Assembly: GCA_031772115.1 (NCBI GenBank)
Contig: JAPDPK010000031.1
Location: forward strand, 3,279,501 to 3,343,500
Origin: Heritiera littoralis
Lineage: Eukaryota > Streptophyta > Magnoliopsida > Malvales > Malvaceae
DNA: 64,000 nucleotides
Direction: 5' to 3'
Notes under the pieces: model-generated
What the model saw: only the letters and a program-made list of their open reading frames with translations
Database searches by the model: none
What the model was told of the DNA's origin: nothing
Shown here: piece after piece, positions 45,059 to 58,900 of the stretch
How the letters are laid out: each line of letters starts with the position of its first letter
Position numbering within the stretch: position 1 is the first letter of the stretch
Translations under genes and position numbers: made by a program

Positions 45059-47811
45059 ACGTTTACATATTGAGGCTGATCAGATAGCTCTTCCTAGGCA
45101 GATTCCAACGTGTGGCATTAAGAAAATACACAATCCAATGCACAAATTTAGTACATTGTGGGGTTTTTAAAAATTATGTGTTCACAATCTTTTTAGTAGT
45201 GAATAAATTATTTTTATTTAAATTTGTGATTTTCAAATCACTAAAAACAAACTTTGCTTTAACGTGTGGCATTAATCCAGTGTGAAATTCTGCCCTCCAT
45301 ATTTCATGCTCGTTGTGGCCCAGAACCAGCGAGTCCTGTCAGTTTGTACAGGAAATGAATGCCTAGATTAGACTTGACAATTCCATGTTTCTTCCATTTA
45401 ATTAAAGAAGATGCGTACAAGCTTCCCTCTTTCACGATTTCATTGCAATTTCCGTGCACGTGCCAGGAAATTTTACCGTTTGCCCCTTTTGTCTTCTACT
45501 CATTAAGCATATGAGAAAGAAATTTCTTGTTTTTTCCTTTCCTAGATGGTTGTATTTTTGAGTTGTTCAATCATAAAGCAGCCATTGCCAACCTCTGAGT
45601 GCTCTGACCAGCTCTAAATTTTATGTTTACTGCCGACAGTTGGTACGACCTTCAAACAGGTTTTAATTCAGAATCTTGTCTGCTTCATTATCCAAACCCT
45701 ATAGGCCACTAGTTCCGGGAGATGACTAAAATAAATTTGAACTGCACAAGCAGAACGACCCAGTCAGCGGTCGTTTCCGAGCAAGTAGTTCTTGGCTTTG
45801 GTTTCGAGCCTTACTTTAATAATAAAAACAAATTTTGAATTAAGGATGATGGTATAACTTGAATTTGATAAGTAAGAATATTCTGTGTGTGTGTGTGTTA
45901 AATTAGAGTATTGCCTTTAAGAGTCAATCATAAGATTGATTTTTAAAGATTATAGATGAGAAAATAATAAGAGTTTGTTGAACTTGGAGCTTGTTTATAC
46001 AACCACACTTAAATCATGATATTGACAGATTTAATATCAAATCCCAACATTTACAACTTTAATTATTGATCTCTTTATAATAAAAAAAAATGGTAGGTTT
46101 CCTCTTTTTTTTGACATTCTCATGTGAGATCACCAAAAATTGATTATGTCCGTTAATTTTATGCTAAATAGAAGAATTAACTCCTAGTACTAGCTAATAA
46201 AATTTTGGTTTAGTGACAAAGAAAATATTTTGGAAATTTGAGATTCTTAGTTTAAATTTGATCATGTATAAATTTGAATTTAGTTATTTACTAATTTAAT
46301 TAATTAAATTAGGTAATTTTCATATAGACATAAGTTTTATGAACATAATACTTTAATTGATTATAATCCTAATTTCTTAGGTAATGTACCATTTAAAAAA
46401 ACACTCAGTACTAAAATATTTTTTCTTAGCAAGATTCCATTCTACTTGATAATCATTAATTATACTAAAAAGTTTGGTACAAAAGAGGATCAACATCAAG
46501 AACATAATACATTGCAACAATTTGAATTAGACTTCTTTTATTTTAATCGATGAAAACAGGGAGTTGGTTTTTTATTTTTCTACTTTTACAACAAACAGGG
46601 TCAGACTTCACCCGCAGGATTTCGATGTTAACCCACGGCAAACCAATGGTTAATGATTTCTTAACATTATATAACATATATCTTGACCTAGACTTCTGTT
46701 CTGTTTTCTTGGTTCCAGTCCTTGCCTGGTGATATTTTCTAAGATGTATCTTTCCTGTTTCAGTGTCCCCACAATTCCGGTATTGATGTGCCTAAAGTTG
46801 TTAGATTGAAATGTTTTCGACATGATTTTCGGACACTGGAGATTGATGTCATGTCATCTGGTGTAATCCATCATCCATCATCCATGTTATAGGGATAAAT
46901 TCTGGGCTCTGGTCAGTCCAACTGTCTTGTTTCTTCTTCCATATTGGGCTGCCTTTCATTTCTGACATATCTTGGGTTAATTTGGTTGATGCTTGATAGT
47001 AATAGCAAGCACTTGGAAATCTATGGGCGTCCAGCAACAGTCAGATCAATTGCAGGTCCAAAAATGAGAAAGCAAGGTTGATATTGTTTTATATGGAAAA
47101 GAGAATATGAACTCTACTTTGCAATCAATATATTAAGACATCATGTATTAATTATTGATCTAAATATTGGGATTATATTTTATATATGAAAAGAGATTCA
47201 TCTGTAAAAATTGTTTAAATTTTTATTTTTTACATTTTACACCATATATTTTATTATTTCAATCATTAAATTTTGTACCTTATTTACATAAATTATGCAT
47301 GTACAATTTTAAATTAATAAAAAGCGTTTAACCTTTTGTTAGAAGAACAAAATTTTGATATTATTATTATATTTATTGAAAAAATTTTACTTTTCAATTG
47401 AAATGATTGAGATATTCTTTGAATACAAATATATTGTTAAATTTAAAAATTTATTTGTAGAAAATTAATTTTACCTAAAATTATAAAAATAAAATAATTC
47501 TTACGGGTACGGATCCCTCTCTTCGTATATTATTAATAGTTATGATACTGAAATGGCCTTCAAGCTTCGATTGAAACCCCAACCATCAGTTGGATCTATT
47601 GGACTGGAAAAATTGGGCTTCAACCTCTTGACTCTGAACCATAGAAGTTGCATAAAGCCATAAAAACACCTAAGAGAGTCCGAAACAGCTATAAAACATA
47701 ATCGGCTTAATTATCTCACACTGGTTCTTGTTTATATATTTTTCCAATTTCCGGAACGTGCTTCGGTCCCAATTCGTGCTGGTGAGGAGCTCCACCATTG
47801 AGTTCGCAGCC
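45059..47811. other. Intergenic, no gene seen
   Basis: AT-rich DNA with a short (GT)n run near 45883-45898. The last few hundred bases hold the S1FA promoter and 5' UTR. No recognisable coding region. Confidence 0.55.
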
Positions 47812-49345
47812 ATGTCAGACGAGTTCGAGTTCGCTGATAAGGTCCCTCCCTCCTTTGATCGCTTGGTATTTGTTTTTTTTATTATTATTATTTTACAAAT
47901 CTCTCTTTAAATCTCCATTTTCAATAGCTATTCACTGAGATCCGTTTTAAACCAATTCGAATTTATCCTTCTAATTTAGAGATCTGGTTTCTTTTTATTA
48001 GTTTGTTGCTTGTTATCTTGCCGATCTAGTGCTTTTCTAGTTTAATTTCGATTTTTATTTTCAGAATTTTTGCACGCTGATTATCTTGCTTAATTTAGAT
48101 TTTTCTTTTCTTTCTTTCTTTCATACACGTTGATTGTATCTTTAATTAAACATAAAGAAGTTTTTGCATGAAAATTATCAATTAATTTTTCTTCTTTTAA
48201 AATGCGGTGAAAATTTTTCGTTATACATAAAATTTTTGCTGATGGATCAGACACATTCTTTAAGCATATAAAATTCTTTTGATTAAAATAGAGAAAGGGG
48301 TTCTTTTTCTTATTGATAATTACCGATGCTTTGGGCCGTTTTCAAATGCAAAATTACGGTAATGATGGTAATTAGTAATGTTAACGTATTGTAGATTTCA
48401 AGATTGGTTTAGACTTTGTAGTTTCCATAAATTTGATTTGCTGAAGTCAAGCTGAGTATTCATGTAATAGCTGCTACTTAATGGAAATGTTGACACTATC
48501 TTTATTTGGGATTTTGATAATCAACTTGGATTGGGATTTTTCTTGTTCATCCCTAACCTTGAGAATTCTCTCTGGCTTAGTATGTTATATGCATTAGCGT
48601 CTGTCGAAATAGAATGACCATACAATTTTTTTTCTTGAGGATTTTACATGCCATTTCAATGGCGTAACGAATATGTCTTGCCTGCTAACATGAGTTATGT
48701 GTTTTGGATGATTAACGTATGTATGTGATAAATTTATAGGGCCCCATTTAACCTTGTTTGATCACTTAAAACTTATCATAAAGAATGATAGTTATCTTTT
48801 GGAGCAATTGTTCTATGCATGTATTTAAGGTTTGTTTATGGTATCAAATCTTTTATTTAGTAAGCATCATACAACATAAATTGATCGTAATAACCACTTT
48901 GAAAAGTCAGCAATTTCTATGTAGTAGGATTAACATTTTAAAATAAACATGTGCAATTATGAATTGTCCTTTCATGACAATAAGATTTTTCTGTTTAATC
49001 TCTTTGGCCTTGTTTAGTTAAATTGTCTCTAGCAGCTGGTTGTGTTTGTGCAATTTCTGGTTTTCTTCTGTGCATTAGATGATGTGTACTTACAGGGTAA
49101 TAATTTTGTTTCCTCCGATGGAATAGGGAAACAAGATTATTTACGAAACTGATGCCAAATGGTTCAACCCTGCATTGATAGTGCTGCTGGTTGTTGTGGG
49201 GCTACTGCTGGTATTCCTTGTAGGGAACTATGTACTTTACTCGTATGCACGGAAGACTCTTCCTCCTAGAAAAAAGAAGCCAGTATCCAAGAAGAAGATG
49301 AAGAGAGAGAGGCTGAAGCAAGGAGTGTCTGCTCCTGGAGAGTAG
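47812..49345 (+). CDS. S1FA: S1FA-like protein
   Basis: Two exons (47812-47865, 49127-49345) separated by a 1261-bp GT-AG intron encode 90 residues. The N-terminus is acidic (MSDEFEFADKVPPSFDRLG). A long uninterrupted hydrophobic helix follows (about residues 34-57, PALIVLLVVVGLLLVFLVGNY), then a Lys/Arg-rich tail (LPPRKKKPVSKKKMKRERLK) ending SAPGE. S1FA was described as a small DNA-binding protein that recognises the S1 element of the spinach rps1 promoter, with the basic tail as nuclear signal and DNA-contact region. The hydrophobic segment looks like a single membrane anchor, which sits awkwardly with that role. The family is highly conserved in plants and this copy is intact. Confidence 0.95.
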
Positions 49346-50132
49346 GACAATGAGGCCTGATTCCCTCTGTTGTCCACAATAGAATTGTTTGTTTACTGTT
49401 TCCTGTCCAGAGAGTTGCCTTTTTTGAGACTTTTAACATTTTAATTAGAAGTTAACCCTATATTTGGGTAATAGACTAGGAAGTAAAATACTGTTTTTTG
49501 TTCATCAGATACAGTTTACTTGTCTCATTTCTATTAGATTTACACTTATTTCATTCTTGTTTTCCTATGATTCTGCATCATTTTGTACGCATTTAGTTGC
49601 TTCCACAACCCATGTGAACTATTTGCAGGACTGGAAGGAACCGAAATAATGTCCAAATGGGTGATCTTAGTTCCAATCTGCAAGAGATCTTTAGCATTCA
49701 CATAAAGAAGCTGCTGCTGCTTCGTAGGCTTTTTCTTTTTTGAAGGCATTCGTTGGTGTTCAGACTTCAGATTCATCGCAGACCATGTTGAAAAGAATGT
49801 TTCTGATCCGACCATTTGGAGAAGAAAGTGTTGGATCCTCCAAGTAGTTTAGCCATGGTATTTAGTAGCGGTGCGTTGTTGTATAGTAATCTTGAATACT
49901 TTAATATCTCAAATTGGGAAGAGCAAGGGAAGAAACAAATGATAGTTATCATACAATTAATCTCAAACAGTAAAATGGATGAAAATGGATGTGTTTACGC
50001 AAAAAAAAAAAGAAAGAAAAAACATCATATATTATACACAGAAAATAGGTGAAACCCATATAAATCCATCGATGAAAACTTTTTACACTTTATTTTACAA
50101 CATGACATCACAAAGATAGAAGTACGGACGAG
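49346..50132. other. Convergent gap between S1FA and PLAC8 copy 1
   Basis: Holds the S1FA 3' UTR and, from about 49908 (caaattgggaagag), the start of the duplicated unit shared with 53248 and 62530. No gene seen. Confidence 0.6.
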
Positions 50133-52114
50133 CTACTGGAGTTCTTTCACGGCAGGACATGGGCAGCCATCAATGCCATGCACACAGGCCCCGCGGTGCA
50201 TGGTCTGATCCCCAGGAGGGATCATGACCAGGACAGGCCGAGCATTGAACCCTGGATGAGGCAACTTCCGACGAAGCTCGCGGCCTTCCTGGCAAAGAGC
50301 GCACGCATGGCAGAAAAGATGTGTTGCGCAGTCGCAGCATGACTCACACCATTCACGTTGCACCTCATCTTCCACGCAGCTTCCACAGCATCCACATGAC
50401 CTATGAAGTGCCTCACATGTGCCCTGTTCGTCCAAAGGAAACCACAAAAAGAAGCCAAAACCATAACTTAGAAATCTCTAATACCAAATGCAAACCCTTA
50501 CTTTGCTTAATGAGCCCGTAAAAATTCTCTCATAACCTGAAATTGCAAAGTTAAAGCAAGATGAAGGATAAGTTTTACTTGCCTCCAGATTAAACTTCCG
50601 CCGAATGGCAGTACGGGTGGGGTATGATAACCATGGTAGCAAACAATTCCAGCCACAAAAGGAATTTCCAAACAGGTACAGAAATGAGTAAGTCGCACAG
50701 TGATTTCCAAAGGTCCCAGGAGCAGATACAAGTCTTTCAGAATTGCTTCCATACAGCACACAAGGGGCCACGCTTCCAAGTAGACCTGTCCAGAAGATCA
50801 TAATTAGAAATCCTGAGCAAAATAAGCATACAAAAAAATTCATTACTGACAAATTAGATACAATCATAAATGTCCGGCAACAATCGCTTAAATTTTAGGC
50901 CAGAGAAGCAAATGGGAGATTTGCATGTATCATAAGTTTGTAATATAACACTAATCAAAACTTACTTGATCATGGAATTAAAATCGATAAGCAAGATTAC
51001 GATCACAACCATTTTTTAATCATCATACAACATACAAAAACATAATTGGCCTCTTGATTCTCCTTTTCTCTCCTTTATCCATTCTCAATTCCAAGCTTTC
51101 TACGATCAAGATCCATTTTTTCAAAAAAAAAAAAAAGAATTATAGCTTTAGGTTTATAAAGTATGTCAACCATTTGCTTCTAATTCAGAGCTATTATAAT
51201 TTAGCTTCTAATTGCAGTAGAAATCTGTATATTTCATTTTTAAAAATTCCCGAATTTAACAAATATCTACTGTATCATATCCAAATAGAAAATCTCAAAT
51301 AAATTGTGAAAATTTTGGCACGCTACCAATAAAAAATTAGCACATAATCATTTTTAAAAGACTTATAATTAGTACTATATAATTTCAATTATCAAATAAA
51401 TCATTTTTATTATAAATTAAATAAAAAAATTTTCTACTTTATTATCACTTTTTTAGATAAATTTTTTATCAAAATTTTTATCTCTTCTTCTTTAGTATTT
51501 TTTTTGTTACAGTTTCTGAAAATTTTTATTTTATTAGGAAAATAGTTCTAAAATCTAATTTTACATCTTTTAAATTGAAAATATTATTTTTTTTATCGAG
51601 ATTATTTATTTTTGTTCTACATATTTTCAAGATAATATTTAATTTTTATTAAATATTTTTTTTATCATGTTAATTTTAATTATGATAGTTAACCTGAGTA
51701 AATTATAATTGATAAAATGAAAATGAATTTATTATACTAATTTACAAGGCAACAATAGTTCAGTGGCGTCTAAAAACTCAATGTAAGTTACTGTCGTCAT
51801 ATGTAAGACTTACAAACTCCAATATCACTGCTGCAAAACTCATCGTTACGACCAAGACAAGCAAGGAGGGAGGAGTCCCACTGGGACCGGCCCATGGGTT
51901 CTCCGACAACACTCCCGTGGACCAACGGCAGCCCATCGGCAGTCCAACCAAACCCAGCCGCAGTACTAACTTTCCGCGAGGCTGCCACCACGGTGGTTGC
52001 CTCCTTTGACTTTTTACCGTTTTGTTTCTTCTTCTCATCTTCCTCAACGACGTGTTTGCTCAAAAGAGAAGTTGATTCCTGGCTATCTTTGTTGCTACCA
52101 TTGTTATTTGCCAT
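50133..52114 (-). CDS. PLAC8 family protein, copy 1 (C-terminally extended)
   Basis: Exons 52114-51814, 50785-50583 and 50423-50133 give 264 residues. The N-terminus (MANNNGSNKD...) is charged and disordered. The middle (SSLLACLGRNDEFCSSDI into LLGSVAPCVLYGS and YLFGNSFCG) starts the PLAC8 region. The last exon carries the Cys-rich core RSCGCCGSCVEDE, HLFCHACALCQEGREL and PHPGFN. PLAC8/cell-number-regulator proteins are small membrane-associated plant proteins tied to organ size or metal handling; this longer subfamily has no assigned role. Intron 2 uses a GC donor (GAG/GCAAGT), since the only nearby GT gives a stop. Compared with the other two copies the usual TGA is TGT, adding 17 residues (CVHGIDGCPCPAVKELQ). 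Confidence 0.92.
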
Positions 52115-52237
52115 TTTTCGGAAGGATTTTTTTTCTCTCGAATCGATTTCGGAAGAGAGATCTAAAATTGCAAAATAGATTTGGTTCTTAAAAGAATTGC
52201 AATGGAAGACAAATAACAAGAGGTCAATGAAAGCTTT

Positions 52238-52523
52238 CATATTTTGGCCTTGGCATCTTTGCTCGTTGGAAACAAAGAGCGTGAGATTTTTAAAAAAATA
52301 ATTAATTAATTTTTTCCTTTGCCGTCTTAATACGAAGTTTCGGTCTTTTCGTAATTAATTTGGCATATTTTGGCCTTGGCATTTTTTTTTTACACCATTT
52401 GGCCTTGGCATCTTTGCTCGTGGGAAACAAAGAGCGTGAGATTTTTAATTAATTAATTAATTTTTTTTTTCCTTTGCTGTCTCAATACGGAGTTTCGGTC
52501 TTTTCGTAATTAACTTGTCATTA
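52238..52523. repeat. Tandem duplication in the PLAC8 copy 1 promoter
   Basis: Two copies (about 52238-52362 and 52398-52523) share ttggccttggcatctttgctcg, aaacaaagagcgtgagattttt, cctttgc(c/t)gtct and agtttcggtcttttcgtaatta (each quoted in pieces). The orthologous position upstream of copy 2 (about 55499-55650) has a single copy, so the duplication is specific to copy 1. Confidence 0.85.
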
Positions 52524-53548
52524 TCCTATCCTACCCCAAGTCCAAATACGGCACAATCAAGGGCCCGGCAGTCCAAATACTGTTTACTTTTCAAATGCAC
52601 AGATTAGTTTGCTTGGTAGCGGTGTCAGCACAGTAAGAAGTCAATCCCACCCATTTGTTTTTTTAATTTTAAAACTTTTTAATTATTTATTTATTTAAAA
52701 ATTTTACAGTATTTATTTATTGTTCAAATTTTAACTTGAAGGTTTAATACTCAAGCATGTTCTTCACGTTTATCACAAAATAAAATTATACCATTCACGT
52801 TTAATTACATGAAAATCAATTTTAAATGTTTCAAAATAATATAATTAAAAACATTTCTGTTAACTCTATGTAATGTCGTTAAATTTTATTACTGTATAAA
52901 AGTAATGAAAATTAAAAAATTTAACGAAAATGTACTTAATTTTGTTATTTTAAAATACTTAAAATTGATTTTCATACAATTAAATAGTGAGACTTAATTT
53001 CTTTTTGTGACAAATGTAAAGAGTATATTTGAGTATCAAGTTTAATTCAAAAAACTCAAACTCAAGTTTAACTAAAAAAAACTAATCAAATTTAAATAAT
53101 CATCAAATCAAATTTAAATAACACAGCAATAATACCTACTTGAAACCCACAGTAAGTGCTACGGGGCATTTCAACTAGCACTAGCATTGCCTGGGAACTT
53201 GGATCATACGAAGGATAACCAGAGTTGATGGGATAGAGTCCGATACCAAATTGGGAAGAGGGAAGGGAATAAACAATGGCGCAGAAATCACACCAGCCTG
53301 TTTTGAAAAAAGGATGTGTAATATATAACATAATATATTATACACACAAAACAGGTGAATGAAACCCATATACATCCATCAATAGGTTATTTGGTCCCGC
53401 CAAACCAAGCAATCAACCTCCGACGGTAGTTTAGACAATGTAGATTAAACTTTTTAACTTTATTTTACAGCATAACATCACACTAATAAAAATATGGACG
53501 AGCTACTAGAATTCTTTCATTATACGGCAGGACACGCGCATCATGCAC
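52524..53548. other. Spacer between PLAC8 copies 1 and 2
   Basis: AT-rich DNA and, from about 53150, the 3'-flanking part of the duplicated unit (ctagcac...ggaacttggatca, then ccaaattgggaagag). An open frame at 53331-53092 is not supported as a gene because its counterpart near 62260 does not keep it. Confidence 0.55.
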
Positions 53549-55350
53549 TCAGGCCCCGCGGCCCATGGTCTGCTCCCCAGGAGGAATCATGACCAGGACA
53601 GGCTGAGCATTGAACCCTGGATGAGGCAACTTTCGACGAAGCTCGCGGCCTTCCTGGCAAAGAGCACAAGCATGGCAGAAAACATGTGTTGCAAAGTCAC
53701 AGGCTGACTCACACTGCTCGCGTTGCACCTCATCCTCCACGCAGCTTCCACAACATCCACATGACCTGTTAAGTGCCTCACAGGTGCCCTGTTTGTCCAA
53801 AGAAAACCACAAAAATAAATCTTGTAAGGCTATTCCATGGTCATATTGTTCCTTTTGATTCTAAGCATAAAATCTCCTAGTTGTCCCTCCGCAAGAAAAA
53901 CACAATGAAGAAATCAACTAACTCAATAGCTCACGGTACAACAAAAATGTGTACAAATATGAGGATACAGCAAGACATTTGACTTCCCCACCACCATTCC
54001 ATTACCACAGGACGGTTTGAAGTTCCAAACAACAAATCAAACAAGGATAAATAGAGGGACATTGAACTTATGTCATTACTATTAGAAAGAAACATTGATG
54101 GATAGAATGTCATATATAGATACTGAACTCAACAGAAAAATAAACCGAAACCACAAATTAGATATCTCTAACACCAAATGCATATGCCTCATGAGCAGGT
54201 TAAAATTATCTCAAAGCAAGATGAAAGATAAGATTTACTTGCCTCCAGATTGAACTTCCGCCGAATGGCAGTACGGGTAGGGTATGAAAACCATGGTGCA
54301 AGACAATTCGCGCCAAAAAAGCAATTTCCAATCAGATACAGACCAGAGTAAGGCAAACAGTGATTTGCAAAGGTCCCAGGAGCAGATCCAAGTCTTTCAA
54401 CATTGCTTCCATACAGCACACAAGGGACCGTGCTTCCAAGTAGACCTAGCCAGAAGATCATAATTAGAAATCCTGAGCCAAATAAGCATACCAAAAGATT
54501 CATTACTGACAAATTACATAAACATAAGTGTCTGGCAAAACATTCTCTTGTACTTTTTTGAGAAACAAATGATCGTGTAAATTTTAGATCAGAAAAGCAA
54601 ATCGGAAGTTTGTATATATCGTAAGTTTGTATCATAAGATAACACTAACCAAAACTTTATTCATCATGGAATTAAAAACAATGACCAAGATTCCAATCAC
54701 AACCCATTTTTTAACACTGCAAAACATACAAAAACATAATTGGCCTTTTGATTCTCGTTTTCTTTCCTTCTCTATCCATTCTAAATTTCAGGTCTTGTAC
54801 AATCAAGATCAAAATTTTCACAAAAAAAGAAAGAAAAGAACTATAGCTTTAAGTTTAGAAAGTATGTCAATCATCTGCATAGCTTATAAATGGAATAGTG
54901 GCAAAAGCATAGAGTTTAATGCAATTATAGTTTAGCTTCTAATTGCAGGAAAAATCTCCATATTTCATAAAAACTAAAAATCCCAAATTTTACAAATTTC
55001 TAAAGTATCAAATCCAATTAGAAAACCTCAAATAAATTGTACAAAGACTTACAAACTTCAATATCGCTGCTGCAAAACTCATCGTTACGACCAAGACAAG
55101 CAAGGAGGGAGGAGTCCCACTGGGACCGGCCCATAGGTTCTCCGACAACACTCACGTGGACCAACGGCAACCCATCGGCCGTCCAACCAAACCCAGCCCC
55201 AGCATTAACTTCCGGCGAAGCTGCCACCTCGGTGTTCGCCTCCTTTGACTTCTTACCATTTAGTTTCTTGTCATCTTCCTCAACAACCTGTTTGCTCAAA
55301 AGAGGGCTCGATTCCTCGCAATCCTTGTTGCTACCATTGTTATTTGCCAT
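53549..55350 (-). CDS. PLAC8 family protein, copy 2
   Basis: Exons 55350-55053, 54445-54243 and 53788-53549 give 246 residues, closely similar to copy 1 and with identical intron positions and phases. The N-terminal tail differs by small indels. The Cys-rich core reads RSCGCCGSCVEDEVQREQCES, HVFCHACALCQEGREL, PHPGFNAQPVLVMIPPGEQTMGRGA and then TGA. Intron 2 again has the GC donor (GAG/GCAAGT), so this unusual splice site predates the duplication. Exon 1 and about 300 bp of upstream DNA align with copy 1, so the promoter was copied too. I see no lesion. The role is unassigned, as for copy 1. Confidence 0.92.
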
Positions 55351-55921
55351 TTTTCGGAAGGATTTTTTTCTATCGATTCGATTTCGGAAGGGAGAGATCT
55401 AAATTTTAAAAAGCTTTAGAAAAAAAATTTAAAATTAGATTTGGATCTAAAAATTGCTATGCAAAGACTAGCAATGAGAGGTCATGAAAAGACTTGATAT
55501 TTTAGTCTTGGCTTCTTTGGTTATAAGAAACAAAGCGCGTGAGATTTTTAATTTTCTTTATTTGTTTATTATTATTATTGTTCATTTGACGTTTATAAAA
55601 TTTTCTTTTGCTGTCTTAATACGGAGTTCCGATCATTCGTAATTAATTTGTCTTTATCTTATCCTAAACCCAAATGCGGCCCAATCAAGGGTCCAGCAGT
55701 CTCTCTTCCTCCCAACGCTATTGGCTTAACTTATTTGTTGGCGATTGTAGAAATATTTGTCGGTAATTGTCGAACTATTTACATGCTTTACTTGGCTTTG
55801 CCTATATTAAATGCAGTTATTGGTTTTTTTACTTTAATGATTGTCGTATGGTAATTTTAAATAGATTTAAAAATAAAAGGTAGTAATAGTTTTTAATTTT
55901 TCATTAAAACATTCGTTGAAG

Positions 55922-58900
55922 TGATGGAAATAATTTTTTTTTTTGGTACAGAGGAAGCAAGAATTGCTGAAGTTATACAGTCTAGTTAGACCCACATTAC
56001 AACAGTCTTCCATGAGTAACGCCTCCAAACTTTTCAGGAGGATGCTCTAGACTACCATTCCTAAACTGTTGTGAGATAGATTGGCAAGGTGATCTGCATA
56101 ACGATTAGCTTCCCGATAAACATGTTGCACTGTACATTCTCAATCCTTGCTGATTAGTGTTTTACAGGCTTGGATGATCTGGTAAAAGGGGTCATGGTCC
56201 TTCAAAGGTTGATTAACCTTCGACACGGCAAACAAAGAGTCTGATTCAATGATAACTTTCTGGTAACTAGCATCCCAAGCCATTGAAAGGCCGAAATATA
56301 CAGCATAAAGCTCTGCTCGAGAGATAGAACCCCAACCCAGCTTTCGACCAAAACCTTTAAGCCATTTCCCCTGATGATCCCTCGCAAGTCCACTACAGTT
56401 GCCCAGTCAGGGTTGTTTTTCACCAATGCATCCACATTTATTTTAATGGAAGATATATTAGGTCTCTTCCAATTAATCATTATCGGTTGCTTCAAAACTA
56501 CAGTTGGAAAGATGGCAACACAGCTTGAAAGTCCATTAAGAACCTTAGAACTTTGTCACTGCAATCCCTTGGCCAAGTAAAATTTTGCTCAAATACCATT
56601 TTGTTTCTCCATTTCCATAACCACCAACAAGCTGAAGCAAACAAATTTGGCCAATTTACGTTGTTGCTCGAAATTGCCTTCCTCCACTTTAGATTATAAG
56701 AGAGCCATTGCTCCAAAGTGAGCTGATTAAAATGGTGTAATTCAGTAGCTGACAACCATTCAGACCACATTTGTTGGGATGATCCACAATCTCTCAAGGC
56801 ATGTAAGATGTCCTCCAAAGGTTCCCCACATCTTGGACACACCATATCATCTAGTAGTTTTCTTTGAAAACAAGCCTCTTTAGTTAACAATCTATTATGG
56901 GCAACAATCCAGAGAAAGTGTTTGATACGAGGTAGTACATTTAACTCCCAAATGTTCTTCCAAGGAAAAGTTGAGGCTTTATTCCCTAACACCAAGGTAT
57001 ATGCTGAGCTAACAGTGAACTCACCCGAAGAAGAAGTTGCCCAATACATCCTGTCATCGTCTGTAGATAAGGGTGGGACTGTAGCAAGAGTATTTCTAAT
57101 GTCTTCTGGCAATGAAGAAAGGTAAGACCAGTCCCATTCACCAATAGGGAGTTTAAAATCACTTACCCTAGCATCCAGATTTATAAGAAAGGACCCATCC
57201 ATACATACCTCAGGTAATGTCCTATCTCCAATCCATTTCTTGAACCAAAAAGAAGTATTGTCGTCATTACCAATAATCTTGGCCACACCTTGAGAAATAA
57301 TGTTTCTAGTTGAAGTAATACTCCTCCATGTGTGTGAGCAGGCTATGTTTACCCTCGCTTTTAAGAATGAATCACCACGTAAATACTTTACCTTAAGAAC
57401 ATTGGCCCATAATCTAGAATCACCAATTTCCAACTTCCAACCAAGTTTTGCTAGTAAGGCAGTATTCATGTCTTTAGCCTTGCGACATTCTAAACCTCCA
57501 ACCTTCTTTGGGGTGCACACTACCTCCCACTTTACCTATGGTACCTTCTTTTTCTCCACTGTTGAACCCCATAGGAATTTTTTATTTAAGCCGTCAATTT
57601 CTTTAGTCACAGCCGCAGGTAATCTGGTAGTCTGCATAGTATAAGTTGCCATGGTACATGTTACTGATTAGATCAACGTTGCTCTACCTGCCAAAGAGAG
57701 TTGTTGTGTTTTCCAAGAGGCCAACCTGTTTTTAATTTTATCCAGCAATGGTTAGAAATGTGATTTCTTTGACCTATTCGGAACAATAGGAACTCCCAAA
57801 TAATTGCCAAAATTCATACAATGAGCCATTCCTATGATCATTTGAATACTAGCAATAGTATTGTAATGAACATTTCGAGAGGTAAATAATTTGGATTTAT
57901 GAAAGTTTACCTCTTGGCCCGAAATATCATAAAACAACTTTAGGCAATTCATCATCACTTGAGCTTGTTACACCGATGCTCTCCCAAAGAGTATGAGATT
58001 GTCTGCAAAGAAAATGTGGGAAAGTGCTGGACCACCTCAAGATAACTTAGTTGGCTGCCAAGAACCGGAGGCTACATTCATCTCAATGATATCAGAAAGC
58101 TTTTGAAGGCACAACACAAAAAGAAATGGTGAAAGTGGATCTCCTTGCCTCAACCCTATAGTAGACTTGAAACTATTAGTCATCTCACCATTCCAAAGCA
58201 TATTTATTTCCGTCGAAGTAACACAGAACATAATCAAATTAACAAGTTTCTCTGGAAGGCCAATATCAAACAGGACCCATTTTAAGAAATCCCAATGAAC
58301 TCGGTCATAGGCTTTTTCTAAATCTATCTTGAATATCATCTTCCCCATCCTTCCTCTTTTCTTTGATAAAGAATGAGCAACTTCCTGAACCAACACAATG
58401 TTGTCAACACTACATCTGCCTGGAATAAAACTGCATTGGGTAGGCGCCACCAGCTTTTGCAAGTATGGATGAAGCCTGTTAACAATTATTTTGGAGATCA
58501 ATTTTACAGGTACATTACATAAACTGATTGGCTGGAACTGAGAAGCATATTCTGGATGATCAACTTTCAGAATCAAAATTATCAAAACTTTACTCAATTC
58601 AGAATCAAAACTCCTTTTACGGAAAGTTTGCTTTATAGTGTGGCAAACGGATTGTTTCACAACTGACCAATTTGGTTTATAGAAGCCCACTTGAAAACCA
58701 TCAGGACCTGGTGCTTTGAATGGTACCATAAACCTTAAAGCTCCAAAGATCTCTTCTTCCTCTGGTAACTCCTCCAACAACTCAACTTGGCTTGGAGTAA
58801 AATTAAAGATGGATCTAGGACATAAATTGAAATCACCTTTTAGTGCTTCTTCCTTATAGAGTTTTTGAAAAAAGGATAGAACTATACCTTTTAACTCTGC

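Noticed and set aside
49546..49815. 89-residue minus-strand frame after S1FA
   Set aside because: Lies in the S1FA 3' flank with no recognisable domain or splice signals.
53092..53331. 79-residue frame after PLAC8 copy 2
   Set aside because: It lies in the duplicated 3' flank, and the copy near 62260 does not preserve the frame.
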